Shown here piece after piece: positions 48,188-61,063 of a stretch of DNA of 64,000 nt. A program made the translations under genes and the position numbers. This DNA comes from Prunus persica (Eukaryota; Streptophyta; Magnoliopsida; Rosales; Rosaceae): the NCBI RefSeq assembly GCF_000346465.2, contig NC_034009.1, positions 4,983,269-5,047,268 of the forward strand, given 5' to 3'. The notes under the pieces were generated by a model. That model saw nothing but the letters and a program-made list of their open reading frames with translations. It did no database searches and was not told the origin of the DNA. Numbering within the stretch: position 1 is the first letter of the stretch; each line of letters begins with the position of its first letter.

Positions 48188-48676
48188 AAAACCACCCGTC
48201 CTTGTTTTGAAGTTGGCTTCTTTGCATTATCATTCAATATCTATACAAGGTTCACCTTCTCCAAGTTATGGCTAACTACACCCACAACATGGGTTTATAT
48301 ACAAGGGGAGAAGTATCATTTTGATTAACAAAATTGGTAGAAAATCTAGAGTTGAATATTCCGGGATTACGGTACCTATTATTTAGTAAGACAATTAATT
48401 TTGTTCCTCGCTAAGGCGCACAGTCCATTATTATTAAATGCTAGGTGTTGAATAATATATGTGTTATATGGAAATTAGTTGTATTTTAAAGATTTAATTA
48501 TAGACATTTTAACCGCATTGATCCCTGAATCCATATGGAGTTTCATTTTGGTCCTCCAACTCTCGCATGTGTTCCAATTTAGTCATTTTGTAACTTTTCC
48601 ATTGGTTTTGAGCAAGGACTAAAATATCGATAATATCGACGAAATATCGAGGATATTATGGTTTTTTTGGGTCTAG

Positions 48677-48792
48677 GATATTTTGGAACATATCCATACA
48701 CATATCGTATAAGTATCGATAATATCGAAAAATATCAATGTCGATATTATCGATACTTATACGATATGTGTATGGATATGTTCCAAAATATC
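48677..48792. repeat. Perfect 52-bp inverted repeat with 12-nt spacer
   Basis: 48677-48728 is the exact reverse complement of 48741-48792; the left arm begins GATATTTTGGAACATATCC. It lies near the left end of the ATATCGATA element and could form a long hairpin or cruciform. Confidence 0.95.
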
Positions 48793-48885
48793 GCTATAAT
48801 ATCGATAATATCACTATAATATCGCTATTATATAGCTATGATGTCGATAATATCGAGATGATGAAGACAATGAAAAATTTGAAGA

Positions 48886-49505
48886 GTTAGTTACACTAAC
48901 ACCCCCTGAGGTTTCTTGTGTTTTCACAAAACACCTTCAGGTCTCAAAAATTACACAAACGCCCAAGAGGTTTCAGTTTGTTTTCACAAAACCCCTTTTC
49001 GTTGATTGTTTGATGATTTCATTGAAAAAAAAATTATACAAATGACAAAATTAACCTCAATGAAGTATATGCAATTTAGTCTCAAGGGTCAACTTTGTCA
49101 TTTGGAGAATGTTGTTGTATAAAATCATCAAAATTTGGATGAAAAATCAATAAAAAGAAATTCCTTATAGTAAGTGAATTATGACCCGACTTTCACCTCC
49201 AAAGAGGGAAGGGGCTTCCTGTTGATGCCAAACTCTTCCTCGAGAAGGTAACATGAAACCAATTCGATCTACAAACTAGGACATGAGGCCCTCTATGAAT
49301 TAGACCATGACCAGGTATTTCGGGTTTTGTTCCGTAAATAAGGCTCACTATACCATCCATACATAATGTTTTGATCTAAGATTTCAATTCTTCTGTTCTA
49401 TGAAAACAATTTAAAACCTTAGGGGGTGTTCTTGTTATTTCTAAAACCTCAAGGAGTTTTGTTAAAAAGCCGAAAACCTCAGGAGGTGTTTGTATAAATT
49501 TGAAC
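48886..49505. mobile_element. Nested TIR-type insert
   Basis: AGTTACACTAACACCCCCTG, then AGGTTT, at the left is roughly inverse to AACCTCAGGAGGTGTTTGTA near 49476-49495. Additional copies of the ACCTC..GGTGTT motif occur inward. It interrupts the ATATCGATA element. Ends are approximate. Confidence 0.5.
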
Positions 49506-50545
49506 CTTATAGGAACTCTATGTGGTACTAGATCACTTATGTATCTTACCATGTAATGTATAAAGTGTAAAATATTGTAGTAAATCATTATAAATAAATG
49601 ATTATGGTGTGTTTAATCTTCCTTCATTAATTACTACATATTTTCTACACTCGTAGTGTTTGTTAGCTCGCTACATAATCAACTTAAATCAGTTAAACCC
49701 ATCATGCAATGCATTTCATTCCAATTTTTTGTGATAAAGTAATAAATAATTGACTAAATAAATATCCTCCAAAGTTTCAAGAAAAATTTCCAAGTTTTTC
49801 TTATAATTTATGTAGTTTTTATTTAATTTGTATCGATATCGATAATATCCCAATATTTCCATCGAAATTTTCGTAATTTTTAACTATCGATATTTTAGAC
49901 CTTGATATGTACTCCATGAGTTTTTCTCCTCTCCCATATTTCTTTCAAATATGTTGTATATTCTGACAAACCAAAAAAAGAACGAAAAGAAAAGAAAATG
50001 ATTGGAGATGGGCTGACTATTATTTGTTGGGGCCTCCTTGATTCGGATGGCTACTCCTAAGGGAGCTTCTGATCTGAATCTAGAATTCGATCAAAATGAA
50101 AACAGAAAAGACACAATTTGCCCCTCAAACGGCCCAAGACTATAAAGATTAGAAACGTTCTCTCTTCTCATCTCTCTCTCTCTGCTTGAGTTTTGATAGT
50201 GAGCAAAACTGGAGCTTTGGAGGTTGCGGGTTGCTTCTGGCGGGGAAGTTAAGATTCAAGTCAACAACTCTTGTTGAAGGTATGGCTCATTTGGACTAGT
50301 GGGCTTCCACTGTTTTGATCAGAAACTAATCAACTGGGTATATGAATTTCAGTAGTTTATGCTAATTGAGCTCTTGTTCATGGAGGTTTCTGGTTCAATA
50401 TGTTCATGATTGTATGCTTGTAACCTAATTTTCTATTTGAATGGCACCCCAACGATAGGGGAGTAATGCTAACTATGGCCAAAATTGATTCTTGAACTGA
50501 CAAAAACATGTTGGCAAATTAGTGTTACAATTGGAAATTGGTAAA

Positions 50546-53500
50546 ATGGCAAAAGCAGCTCCTACCCTTTTTCTTGAAGATTGGCTGAAGAGTGTCAGTG
50601 GCTTTAGCAATAGCTTCAGCTCCACAAACTATTCAGCTTCATCTGCAAGAGCCATAATTCAAGCATGGGCTGAGCTTAGAGACTGCCTCCAACACAAATC
50701 ATTCCAATCCCATCATCTTCAATCTCTAAAGACCCTTGTCAACTCTCAGACTTCTCTTCATGTTGCTGAGCCTCAAGCAAAGCTTCTACTTTCCATTCTG
50801 TCCTCTCCAGACCTTTCTCTTCCTCGTGAATCCTATACTCTCTTTCTCAGGCTTCTCTATATATGGGTCAGGAAATCAGCCAGACCTTCGGTTCTCATTG
50901 ATTCAGCTGTAAAGGCTCTCTCTAATGTATTCTCTACAACCCAATATAACTCAAAGAAGAGTCCTCACCTCTTTTCTGAAGGTGTTCTCCTATTGGGTTC
51001 TTTATCTTTTGCGCCTTCTGCGTCCGAAAGCTCGAAAATAGTCTTCTTAGGGTTGCTCTGTAGGCTGTTGGCAGAGGAGTACCAAGTACTTGGGTCATTT
51101 AGTGAACTAGTTCCAGATGTGCTTGCTGGAATTGGGTATGCTCTGTGTTCTTCAGTGAAGGTTCATTTTGTTACAATTTTTGATTTCATGTTGAGTATTT
51201 GGGGTAAGGAAAGTGGGCCACAGGGCAGTGTTTCTCACGGGCTCATGATTCTGCATTTGATGGAGTGGGTAATGTCTGGTTTGAGCAGTTTTCGTTCTTT
51301 AGAGAAAATTAATACTTTTTCCCAGGAGGTTTTAGAGACCACAAAAGCATATTATGTTCCCTTTGCGGTTGTCATGGCTGCAGCTGGAGTACTGAGGGCC
51401 TTAAATAGATCTGTAGTGAGTGGTCTTGGGCTGGACACTATTTCTAAACTGAGAAGATCTGCAGAAGACCGGATAGAATCTGTAGCAAGAGAATTAATTT
51501 CAAGAACAAGAGGGTTTACGAGTTCAGATAATGATCATACAGATAGTCTTCTGCTACAGTGTGTTTCAGTAGCATTGGCTCGAAGTGGTGTGGTCTCTGC
51601 TCGTTCCCCTTTGTTTATATGCCTTGCTTCTGCATTGTTGACCGAAATATTTCCTTCGAGACGTTTGTACATGAAGGTACTGAAATCAATGCCTGGCAGT
51701 TCAGCTGTGCTGAGGATTAATGAGGTCAAAGAACACCTGGAAAGTCTTACTTTTAAGGAAGCAGGGGCCATAACTGGTGTTTTCTGCAATCTGTATGTTT
51801 CAGTAGATGAACAGAGCAAACATATGGTGGAGAATCTTGTGTGGGATCACTGTCAACATATATACATGGAGCACCGACAGGTTGCTTTGGTTCTTCGTGG
51901 TAAAGAGGATGAAGTACTTGGGGATCTGGAGAAAATTGCTGAGTCTGCTTTTCTTATGGTTGTTCTTTTTGCACTGGCAGTCACAAAGCACAAGTTGAAT
52001 TCAAAATTTAACCAGGAAAGTCAAATGGATACATCGGTACGAATACTTATTTCGTTTTCTTGTCTTGAGTATTTCCGGCGCATTCGATTGCCAGAATACA
52101 TGGATACAATTCGAGGTATTGTTGTAAGTGTTCAGGAAAGTGATTCTGCTTGTGTGTCTTTCGTAAGATCCATACCCACTTATGTTGACTTGACGAATGG
52201 CCCAGGTATGGTTTAGTTTCCAGTTTAGCTCTAAAGTAACATTTGAATTTTCAGGAGTAAGGTCCTTAAATTTAGTTTTGTCTTCCTCTCATTTTTTTAT
52301 GATATTTCCATTTGATAAGAGTTGTAATGTCTACCAGACTTTTCTTTTCTGCGGAAAATGGAATATTTATGGTCCAAGGATGAGGTTCAAACGGCTCGCA
52401 TTCTGTTTTACCTACGAGTCATTCCAACTTGCATTGCACGCTTGCCTAGCCCTGTATTTGGGAAGGTGGTTGCTCCAACTATGTTCTTGTATCCTATACT
52501 GAACAACTTGATATTTTGGGAACTTTTTTATTAATATAGAACATGGTGAGCAATTTGATTCCTTCTTACAAATTTAATCAGATATATGGGACATCCTAAT
52601 GGAAAAGTAGCTCGAGCCTCACATTCTATGTTTTCCGCATTCATATCTTCCGGGAAGGATTCTGATCAGGATGAAAGAGAGTCATTAAAGGAGCAGCTTG
52701 TTTTCTACTACATACAGAGATCACTAGTGGTATCTAAAGCAGATGATGACTATAATGGTTAAACTTGAGCTTCATCAATTAAAGGTACCAAATGCTAAAT
52801 CTTTTCCTTGATGTGACTGCAGGAATATCCTGAGATTACTCCTTTTGAGGGAATGGCTTCTGGAGTTGCAGCCTTGGTTCGACATCTTCCTGCTGGAAGC
52901 CCAGCCATATTTTATTGTATCCATTGTCTTGTGGAGAAAGCTAATAGGCTCTGCATTGAAGACTTAGCTCACCAGGATGATATGTGGAAGAACTGGCAAG
53001 GAGAGTCGGAGCCTGGCAAGAAAATCCTAGACTTACTTTTACGGCTGATTTCCCTGGTTGATATACAGGTGAACTCATATTTTGTTTCTTTTACTTACAT
53101 ATGTTTGGTTTCCCTCTGAAAAGTTTACTGCTGTTTTCCTCTTCATTTTTGTTCTGCATCTGAATATCTAGCTTCAATACCCTAGTTTGTTTGCATAACA
53201 CTTGGTATAGAAGTAATTTTGCGACATCGTTAATGTTTGAGAGAGAGAGACTTTGCAATTTACCATGAGCGTTGCATATATTGGCAGTGTTGATGGAATA
53301 AAGTTGTCTCAAAATGTGTTATGAGTTTCTCTCAACTTTGGTTTTTAAACTTTACTGAACATTAGCATTTATGTGTTCAGGTACTGCCAGACTTGATGAA
53401 GTTGTTGGCACAGCTAATCGCCCAACTACCAAAAGATGGCCAGAATATGATTCTAAACGAGTTATATTCACAGGTTGCAGAATCTGATGATGTTACACGC

Positions 53501-53659
53501 AAACCCACTTTAGTTTCTTGGCTGCAATCATTGTCTTACCTTTGTTTTCAAGAAACAAGTGGGAGTGCAGCCTCCAGAAAAGTGGGAAGTGAAGCAAACA
53601 GAACTTCTGTGAGGACTCCAGACCCATTAAATGATACTAGCCTAAATGCTCGACTATGA
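50546..53659 (+). CDS. Conserved plant protein, probably helical repeats, function unknown (exons 50546-52205, 52338-52488, 52582-52729, 52823-53068, 53381-53659)
   Basis: Five exons join in phase to 827 aa. Exon 2 was missed by simple frame scanning but reads DFSFLRKMEYLWSKDEVQTA and keeps phase on both sides. The protein is Leu/Ser-rich and almost entirely amphipathic-helix-like, without signal peptide or catalytic motif, consistent with an ARM/HEAT-type scaffold. The N-terminus (MAKAAPTLFLEDWLKSVSG, then ARAIIQAWAELRDCLQ) recalls the Arabidopsis protein I know as At1g73970 (named obscurin-like), from memory only. The start is the first in-frame ATG; the GTG at 50522 is ignored. The Ser-rich C-terminus after residue 790 looks disordered. 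Function is not assignable. Confidence 0.85.
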
Positions 53660-56600
53660 GATTGAGGTGCAGTAATCAAGATTACTCACTGTCCTTTTGA
53701 GTGTTTTTTTGATTGTTCTCAATATTGCAATAATTGAAAGTTCCACTCGGTAGTGTTATATTTCCATACTTCCTGATCAACTCAAAGATGCGGTTGTTGT
53801 GAAACACATACAACTTTCATTTATAGTTCCTTAATTCTGTCATAATGTTGTAATTTGTGGGATGTTTCATGAAAAGAGAATGTCTCGCTTTTTATATAAG
53901 AGACATTTCAGTCCTAGTTTTAAATCACAGCAGCTTGATCTCTCTTGCATTCAATTTTGGATCCTTCAACTGGAACTTCAGTTTGGTCTTGTAAGATTAG
54001 GCATCCATCATGAATTTCGTTATTTCAGTGAGGGCTGCTAACATATACTTGGTTGACTGTTTTAGAAGGTATGGCTTGTGCAGTTGCTACTTTGGTGCCT
54101 TCAAGAGCTCAAATTATCATCTGGCTTTCTTCACACTATCCATTCTTGTAGAAGGACTGAATGGCCAGTTGATTTCATACAAGGAATTAGATGGCAAAGA
54201 GTCATTTGTTGAATTATGTTGGATGGTATAATGGCATTGGAGATCATTTGAAAACACTTGGGGTCCAGACTATCATGACAATCTCTAATGTCAGAATTGA
54301 TGTCCACATATGGGAGGTGAACTGTAAGATATTTTCTAAACAAGACTTGTGTTCCTTTTTTCAAATTTCATGGCAAAAGTTGGTAAAATGGAGAAATTAT
54401 GGAAGAGTAGCATTCGAAGATCGGAGGTTGGGTAACCTAAACCTTCACTGTCTCATGATTGATTAGACTAATACTTGAAACTCAAGGTAAGAGCTATCGT
54501 GGTAATTTACCATGACAAAACAGATGGCGACTTGCGTTAATGCTAACCATATTTCCTTAGAGCTAACCACTTGCTCCTTTTTATGGACTGACTGGAAAAC
54601 TGAAGATGTTTTCTTCGACATGCCTTTGAATCTGTTACTTGAGCAATAGTATGAGTTTCCAGTTTGGATATGATTGCAAACCTTCTATTTTGGATAAGAC
54701 TCAATACCACAGTGACTTGCAAAAGTTTAGAACTTAGGGAAGGCCATTCAGAAGGTTTATCTTTGGTTACCTCTAAGCTTTGCTATTGATGCCCTTCTCC
54801 TTCCATGCTATCCCAATTCCTCATATAATTTGCTGCTTGTTCACTGTTTGTTTTCTCCAATCCTGCTATACTTGCTTGCATCCATCTGCAGAGTGGGGGA
54901 AATACTTATTGGTTTGAAGAACAGCCATATCTAAACAAGTGAAATCAGCTTTCAGCCTGACAGCACAGTCTGCTTCTCTTGAAGAAGCAGAAATTTCTTG
55001 GCAGGATCATCTAAATTCATTTTCCTTCTTACTGCCTCCAATTATGTCTAAGTTCCTACTTTAACATCAGTAACTAACAATACTCATGCGACAGACCTAT
55101 AAAGAGAAGCAAGAATGTTGGAAATTCAAGCGATCGGATCAATCTGGAACTGATTGTACTAGAAATTAAACAACCTATGCATCAGACTCAAAAATTTGCA
55201 CAAATTGCTCAGAAATTCAGAGAGCCAAACCTTGGCCAGCTCCGGTATGCAGCTGCTATTAGTACTAAGAAACTGGCAAAAGAATACGAGCATTCACCAA
55301 ACCTCATCAAAATCACATGTCATAAGGGACAATAGGATCACATGAACCAATATTCTTCAACTTAAAACAACTCCAACACAAGAACTACCTCTGAACCTTC
55401 ATCTGCTAAGGAATGGAAGCAAACAACAATGACAAAGGTTATAGAGTCATCATGCATGTCTTTTTGGTGTCTTATGACTAAAACAAATGAATATAAACAA
55501 GTCCTGTGAATCGACTTAAAGATTTAAAGAAATATTCATACAAGCATTTCAAACATCATATCTTCAAATAGTCACTTTTGACCTTTGATTTCTCTTACTA
55601 TAGTTCATCATTCCTCAAAAATTTTATATGATTTGAAAGCTATTTACACGCTTTAAAACCCCCATAATCTTGGTTCTTGTAATTTCAATTTTGCCAATTT
55701 TATCATTGTCGTATCATAATTATAGTAATTCAAGGACAAATCACAATTTCCGTCAATTTTTTCACGGCCTAACTATGTACCCCTCACATGAGGTGTATTT
55801 TTGTCCTTTCGTCCCTTTAACCTCAAAGGCCAAAAGTATTTTCATTTTTGACCATGTGTTTTTCAATTTTGTCATTATGATTTTATAATTGTAGCAATTC
55901 GAAGACATGTTACAATTTTTGTCAATTTCTTTCACGACGTGTCTTTGAATTGCAATAATTACAAAACTACGTGAACAAACGTAAGAAAACACAGGAAGGA
56001 AAGTGACTTTTTGCCAAATAAGAAAACAAACTGCCAAAGCTTTCCCGAGTGTCATCCTTCATTTTCGAACACTATCAAAAGCTTTCATGATCAATTCTGT
56101 TCTGCTTTCCTGCGAGTGTCGCTCGATTTTTGTTGCGCTGTAAGTTGAAAGCCTGTTTCTTACTTGATCGACAGGTATTAGAATTTTCTTTTGAATGGGT
56201 TTTTTCTTTCCAGATTACTTCATTATTTTCCCAATTTGTAGAATTTAGAAAAAGAGTGAAACAGAAGAGCTGGTAACCCAATATTGCTTGCATTGAAGTG
56301 GTACCCAATTGGACGCCTTTCGATCTAATTATGTTTTACTATAGAGTTTTCAACGAATTTCCAGCTTTGGTTTCCAAATATCTTGGGGTTAATTCCCCAA
56401 AAAATGTATGATTTACATATTTGGTAAGCCTTGTAAGATTTAGATCAGCAGTTTGATGGTTTAAACTTAATTGAATTTGGGTTTCTGCAAGGTCAGGTTT
56501 AGATTCATTCGGTTTGTGGGGTTAGCTTGAATGCAAAGGAAGCAATTGGTTTTTTTTGTTTTTGTTTTTCCTTTGAATCTTTACTTGGTGCACATTTTGC

Positions 56601-56930
56601 TTGGTGAGAAGTACCTGGGAAATGCGTGTTCACGTTTTGGTTATGAGGGTGCTCAAGTTGAGAGGCTTAAAGAAATTCTCAAATTCTGTTCTATATGTGT
56701 TCCCAGTATGATAATGAAAACAACTTTTTTTTTTTTTGGTTGATTATTCTCTTACAAAATTAATGAGTTCTAATATTTTGCCACTTTCACGGGGCTTCTT
56801 ATATACTTCTTGGCCATCAAAAGAACATGATATTTAAAAGATTTTTGTTTTTTCTTTTGGAAACAAAAGCTTAAGAGTTTTGGGTATTGGTTGATTATTG
56901 AACCTTAAGTTGTTTTATGTTTGTTCGGTG
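53660..56930. other. Spacer before USE1, including its probable leader
   Basis: No gene is supported. About 55690-55770 and 55862-55936 are diverged copies of one segment (TCAATTTT..CATTGTCG/CATTATGA..GTCAATTTnTTTCACG). The USE1 5' UTR probably begins near 56100 and is spliced to an acceptor ending at 56936 (GTGGCGTAG|). Confidence 0.4.
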
Positions 56931-56945
56931 GCGTAGGATTTTGGG

Positions 56946-59900
56946 ATGATAATCAGTAAAACAGAGGTGAACTTGAGGAGGCTGCTTGCAGCTGCTCCTC
57001 AGCAACAAAACCAGGCAAAACTTGTACATGTATGATCCTTGTCCTCTCACCTCTGATATGGATGTTGTTAATAAAATTACAGGTCACATGCTTTTATTCA
57101 TTTTCTGACAATTGATTTGTCCCAAAAAATTTCTGGTTTTTCGTCTCTATACAAAGTCTAGTTTTTGTTTTTTTGGTTTTGTTTTTTGTGTTTCTGGGAT
57201 GTATACCCTTTATGGATGACATAAGTGCTGCTGCTTTGCAGTATATTGCTACTTTACGAGAACAGCTAGAACAACTAGCTGAAGAGAGAACTCCAGAAGG
57301 CTTACCAAGGTTGGTATGTGTTCTACTTTACAAATCAATCAAAAGGTTTTGGTAGGCATGATTGGAAATATATAACATTCCAAACACTGTTTAGAGTGAA
57401 TATTCTTTTATACTCATATTAAATTTTAGAGACATTTTCTCGTATCATTTGCGTATTTTCATTGTTTTAGGGATTTTGGATGGAAAGAGTTTGTACAAAT
57501 GAATATTGTATTGTCATAAGTTATTCCCTCTCTTTAGCCATTTGTGATGTTTTGAGTTATGAACTGTATGTTCTTTTATTTGTAATGCAGAACAAACAAT
57601 TTCCTGTCTTTTATTTTTTATTTTGAAACAATTTAAAATATATAAGATGAATTTTGCTTATCAACTCATACATTGGATGTATGATTTTTCATTGGGAAGT
57701 GGCAGATGTATATGGATTATTGCTGCCTCTGGTTTTGTCTTTCATTTTTTCTAATTCTTTCTAGAAGTCTCAATGCTCCATGCTTATCCTATTTAATGAA
57801 AAGCTCGTGCACCATTTTTTCTATTGAAACACAACTTCAAAGTCGGCAAAAACAACCCGCTAGGAGCAACTACAAACATAAGTGTTTGGGGCTGCATAAG
57901 TGTACCTGTGAGAGTGAGTAACCAGTGTGTTTTGTGGTGTACTCATGTAGTACGTGATCTTAGGGAGCAAGTGACACTGGGCACAGTTTTTTGTGATGAG
58001 GTGTTTTGCTATAGGTGTGAACAGTTTTTCTTTGTGCAGGCGTTACCACAATAAATTCTGAAGTATCTGTATCACTAATGTTTTGCTAAATGTAGACCGT
58101 GATTTTTTATATTTTATATTTTTAAAGGTGGGCCCTAATGGTGGCTATGTCTTAATATTTTCATCCTTTCTGTTTATATGTATTTTCCGATACTCTGCCC
58201 TTAGAGCTTGTAAGTTTCTTAATTTACTAATTGAAATTTTTATTTATGCTTCTATGTACAGAGTTTCAAAGGCTGTCTTGAGTGATTATTCAGAGAAGAT
58301 TGAAGTCATTGCTTCCAAATTAGCTGCTCCACCGGTGAGTACATATGATCTAGAAATCATATTGTCGCTTTTTGATGAATTGTTGATTTTTTGTATTTTA
58401 AACCAGTTAAATTGGAAAATGTTCTTTAGATTTAGGGCTTTCTGAGTAACTTTAGTGTTATGTACAATTTAAAATTAATTTACTAATAATGGGTTTAGTA
58501 TGAAGATCTGGAAATTATATATGACAAGGTGTGAGAAAGAAAAATATTGTTAGGCTGATACAAATTGGGGAGGAGACTGTTGGCACAACACCTAAATATT
58601 ACTGTAATTTTTTTTTTTCTGTGATGGATGGTTGGACATTTTTAGTTTTTATGCAGGGAACAATTTCTAGAGATTGTTTTAAGTTTTGGGCCCAACCTAT
58701 TTCATGCTCAATAAAATACTGAAAATTTCTCCTTTAGTGCATCAGTACATGTAATTTGTTGTGTCAGTTTATGTCATCATCTCGAGAGAAAACCTTTAAT
58801 ATATGGATAATGTCTCTTGCTAGATTTCTACCATGTTATATCGCAGATTTTCAATCTGGCACCATATATGGAAGCAGGAATCCACCTGATCAAGGGTCCA
58901 GATTAACAGTCTGGCAAAAGAATATTTCCATATAACATATGTATATGTTTGCAATATATGGAGTTCATTGCTCCTAACTGTGTTTTCTTTTTTTTCTTTT
59001 TTTTTTTTTGGGGCAAACTCCCAGCCTGATATTCAAGCACCCCCGGAGTCTCTTGCAAGAATTTCTGTCAAAGCAAACTCTTCTGATACAGGAGACAATC
59101 AGTTTCCCCTTTCTCCAGGCCTGAGAAGGAGATTCGTGTAAGTGAACAATAGTTAGGATCATTATGATTATGTCTAGCTGCTTGATAGTGTTCTTTCGTA
59201 TGATCACATGTTTTATTTTAACTGGTGTTGTTTGTTAAATAGGCCTACCTCAAACGAAGATGGAACTCGTGAGACTCTTAGTGTTGATTCTTCAGCACCT
59301 GTCAAACTGGATGCTGCAGCCCAAGCACACATTGAAAAGCATAGGTATTTTTTTTCTACTTATTTTTGTATTTTCATACTTTCTCGATTTCTCCTATTAA
59401 ATTGGAGTAACTAGACTGTGGATGAAATTGAAAACAGGAGTGCTAGAATGTTGGTCCATAAACTGACACAGTGATGTAATTACATATGAAGCTACTTTTT
59501 CCTTATAAACCAAAAAAATAAGTTTGTTCTTGTTTTAGAATAAATAAAACGTGATTATTGTACAAATGGAAATGACACCGATACCCCTTTGGGAACATCT
59601 GATAAAACTGGAACAACAGAGTCAGGTGAATACTTTGGGATTAGTTACTTTCATTTTTATAATTTATTTCTTTACATTTGTCTACCTAAAAATAGACCTT
59701 GGCCTACAAACGCCAGCCTGGCCATTATTAAGAGTGCTTATTAAGGAACTAGGTCCATGTCCAACACATGTTTTTCAAGTCAATCCGCATCGGAGTTGAT
59801 CTCTATGTATGTCTGATACAACACTGCCAACAGAGGGTGGCTTGAATCAACATGACCTTGAACCAGATAACTCACCAAAGCAGAGTCTATCTTTACTGTT

Positions 59901-61063
59901 AAAATTTCAGATGTTAATTTTATATGCTTTTTACATTCTGTTTAGGATTCTTATAAATTTTCTTCTCTTGTGACAGAAAGCTTCAAGAGGATTTGACCGA
60001 TGAAATGGTGGGATTGGCAAGGCAACTTAAAGAAAGTAGTCTCATGATGAGTCACTCCCTGAAAGACACTGAAAAGGTAAGATACTGTAGTTTATCTAAT
60101 GCAAGATCTTGTAACCTCGGCCCTATTTGTATTTAGGCTGTGGTTTGATTTGTGTTTAGGGGTGATACTGACCAGGGTGAAGTCTTTATGAAGGGAAGCT
60201 AAGGTGAAAAAATATTTTAATTTTAGGTGCGAAAATCAGGAGAAATGCTTGAAAAGAGAAATGTTAAACAAAGAAACCAAGGTTGGGACTGTAAAGAGTC
60301 CTAGGCCAAAACCAATAGATTGGAAGAGGAGTTTAGGTGGTAATAGGAGAGTTGATTTAACTTTTTGTTTAGAAAGAGTTTAAAGGGAGGTCTGCAAGAT
60401 GGCATCTGATCTGGTTTCCATGTTCAGGGAATTAATAGAAAGGAAGAAGTCAAAGAATAAGATGATTGGCTTAGCAATCACACCTAGGAAAAGAAGGACA
60501 TGCTGCTGAGTATCTTTCATACGATCCCTCAAAAAGTTAGAACAACACATTACGTATTCTTATATAAGATGTTGATCTATGCTATTCATGATGGTAATAA
60601 AACATATGATATCTTACAAGAAGCAGAAAAAATTGAAGCTACATAAAACATACGCTAGGACTCAAATCAACCTAGATTAACTGTGCAGTGGCCCAAGAGA
60701 AAACCTTTATCATCAGACGTATCAAAATTTTGGAAAAAGGTTCCAAGCAATAATGCAACATCTTGTGTTACTTCAAAAACTGATTGTTGTGATAAATGCC
60801 TACTCTCTGGTGTCTTAGATGTCAATTTATAGCTGATGGAATAACATATCTTTTGGTCTCATAACTTAGTTATGGCTTGTGTGCAGATACTTGATTCTAC
60901 AGAGAAGGCTGTTGAAAGTAGCTTGGCAAGCACTGGCCATGCCACTACACGGGCGGCGGATATATACTCGAAGACGTCCAAAACTACGTGTTTCACATGG
61001 CTTGTAATGTTTGTAATGACATGTGTATTCGTCATGGTTGTACTTTTAATTCGTGTCACTTGA
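56946..61063 (+). CDS. USE1: Vesicle transport SNARE USE1-like (exons 56946-57029, 57242-57309, 58262-58334, 59025-59137, 59243-59344, 59977-60076, 60887-61063)
   Basis: Seven short exons join in phase to 238 aa. Exon 1 [20 protein letters not shown]; exon 2 [20 protein letters not shown]; exon 3 [17 protein letters not shown]; exon 4 an acidic/Ser linker ending LRRRFV; exon 5 [13 protein letters not shown]; exon 6 [20 protein letters not shown]; exon 7 [20 protein letters not shown] and a C-terminal membrane anchor (about residues 215-236) ending [11 protein letters not shown]1 is the Qc-type SNARE of Golgi-to-ER retrograde transport, anchored in the ER by its tail. The SNARE helix spans roughly residues 145-210; the family has Asp rather than Gln at the central layer. 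The first ATG (56946) lies 10 nt after a UTR acceptor. Confidence 0.92.

Larger units (their letters stand above)
48613..49906. mobile_element. TIR element rich in ATATCGATA motifs
   Basis: CAAGGACTAAAATATCGATA at the left is inverse to TATCGATATTTTAGACCTTG at the right (one mismatch). The interior is full of ATATCGATAATATCG motifs in both orientations. No target-site duplication is clear and there is no coding capacity. A second TIR-type insert lies inside it. Confidence 0.65.
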
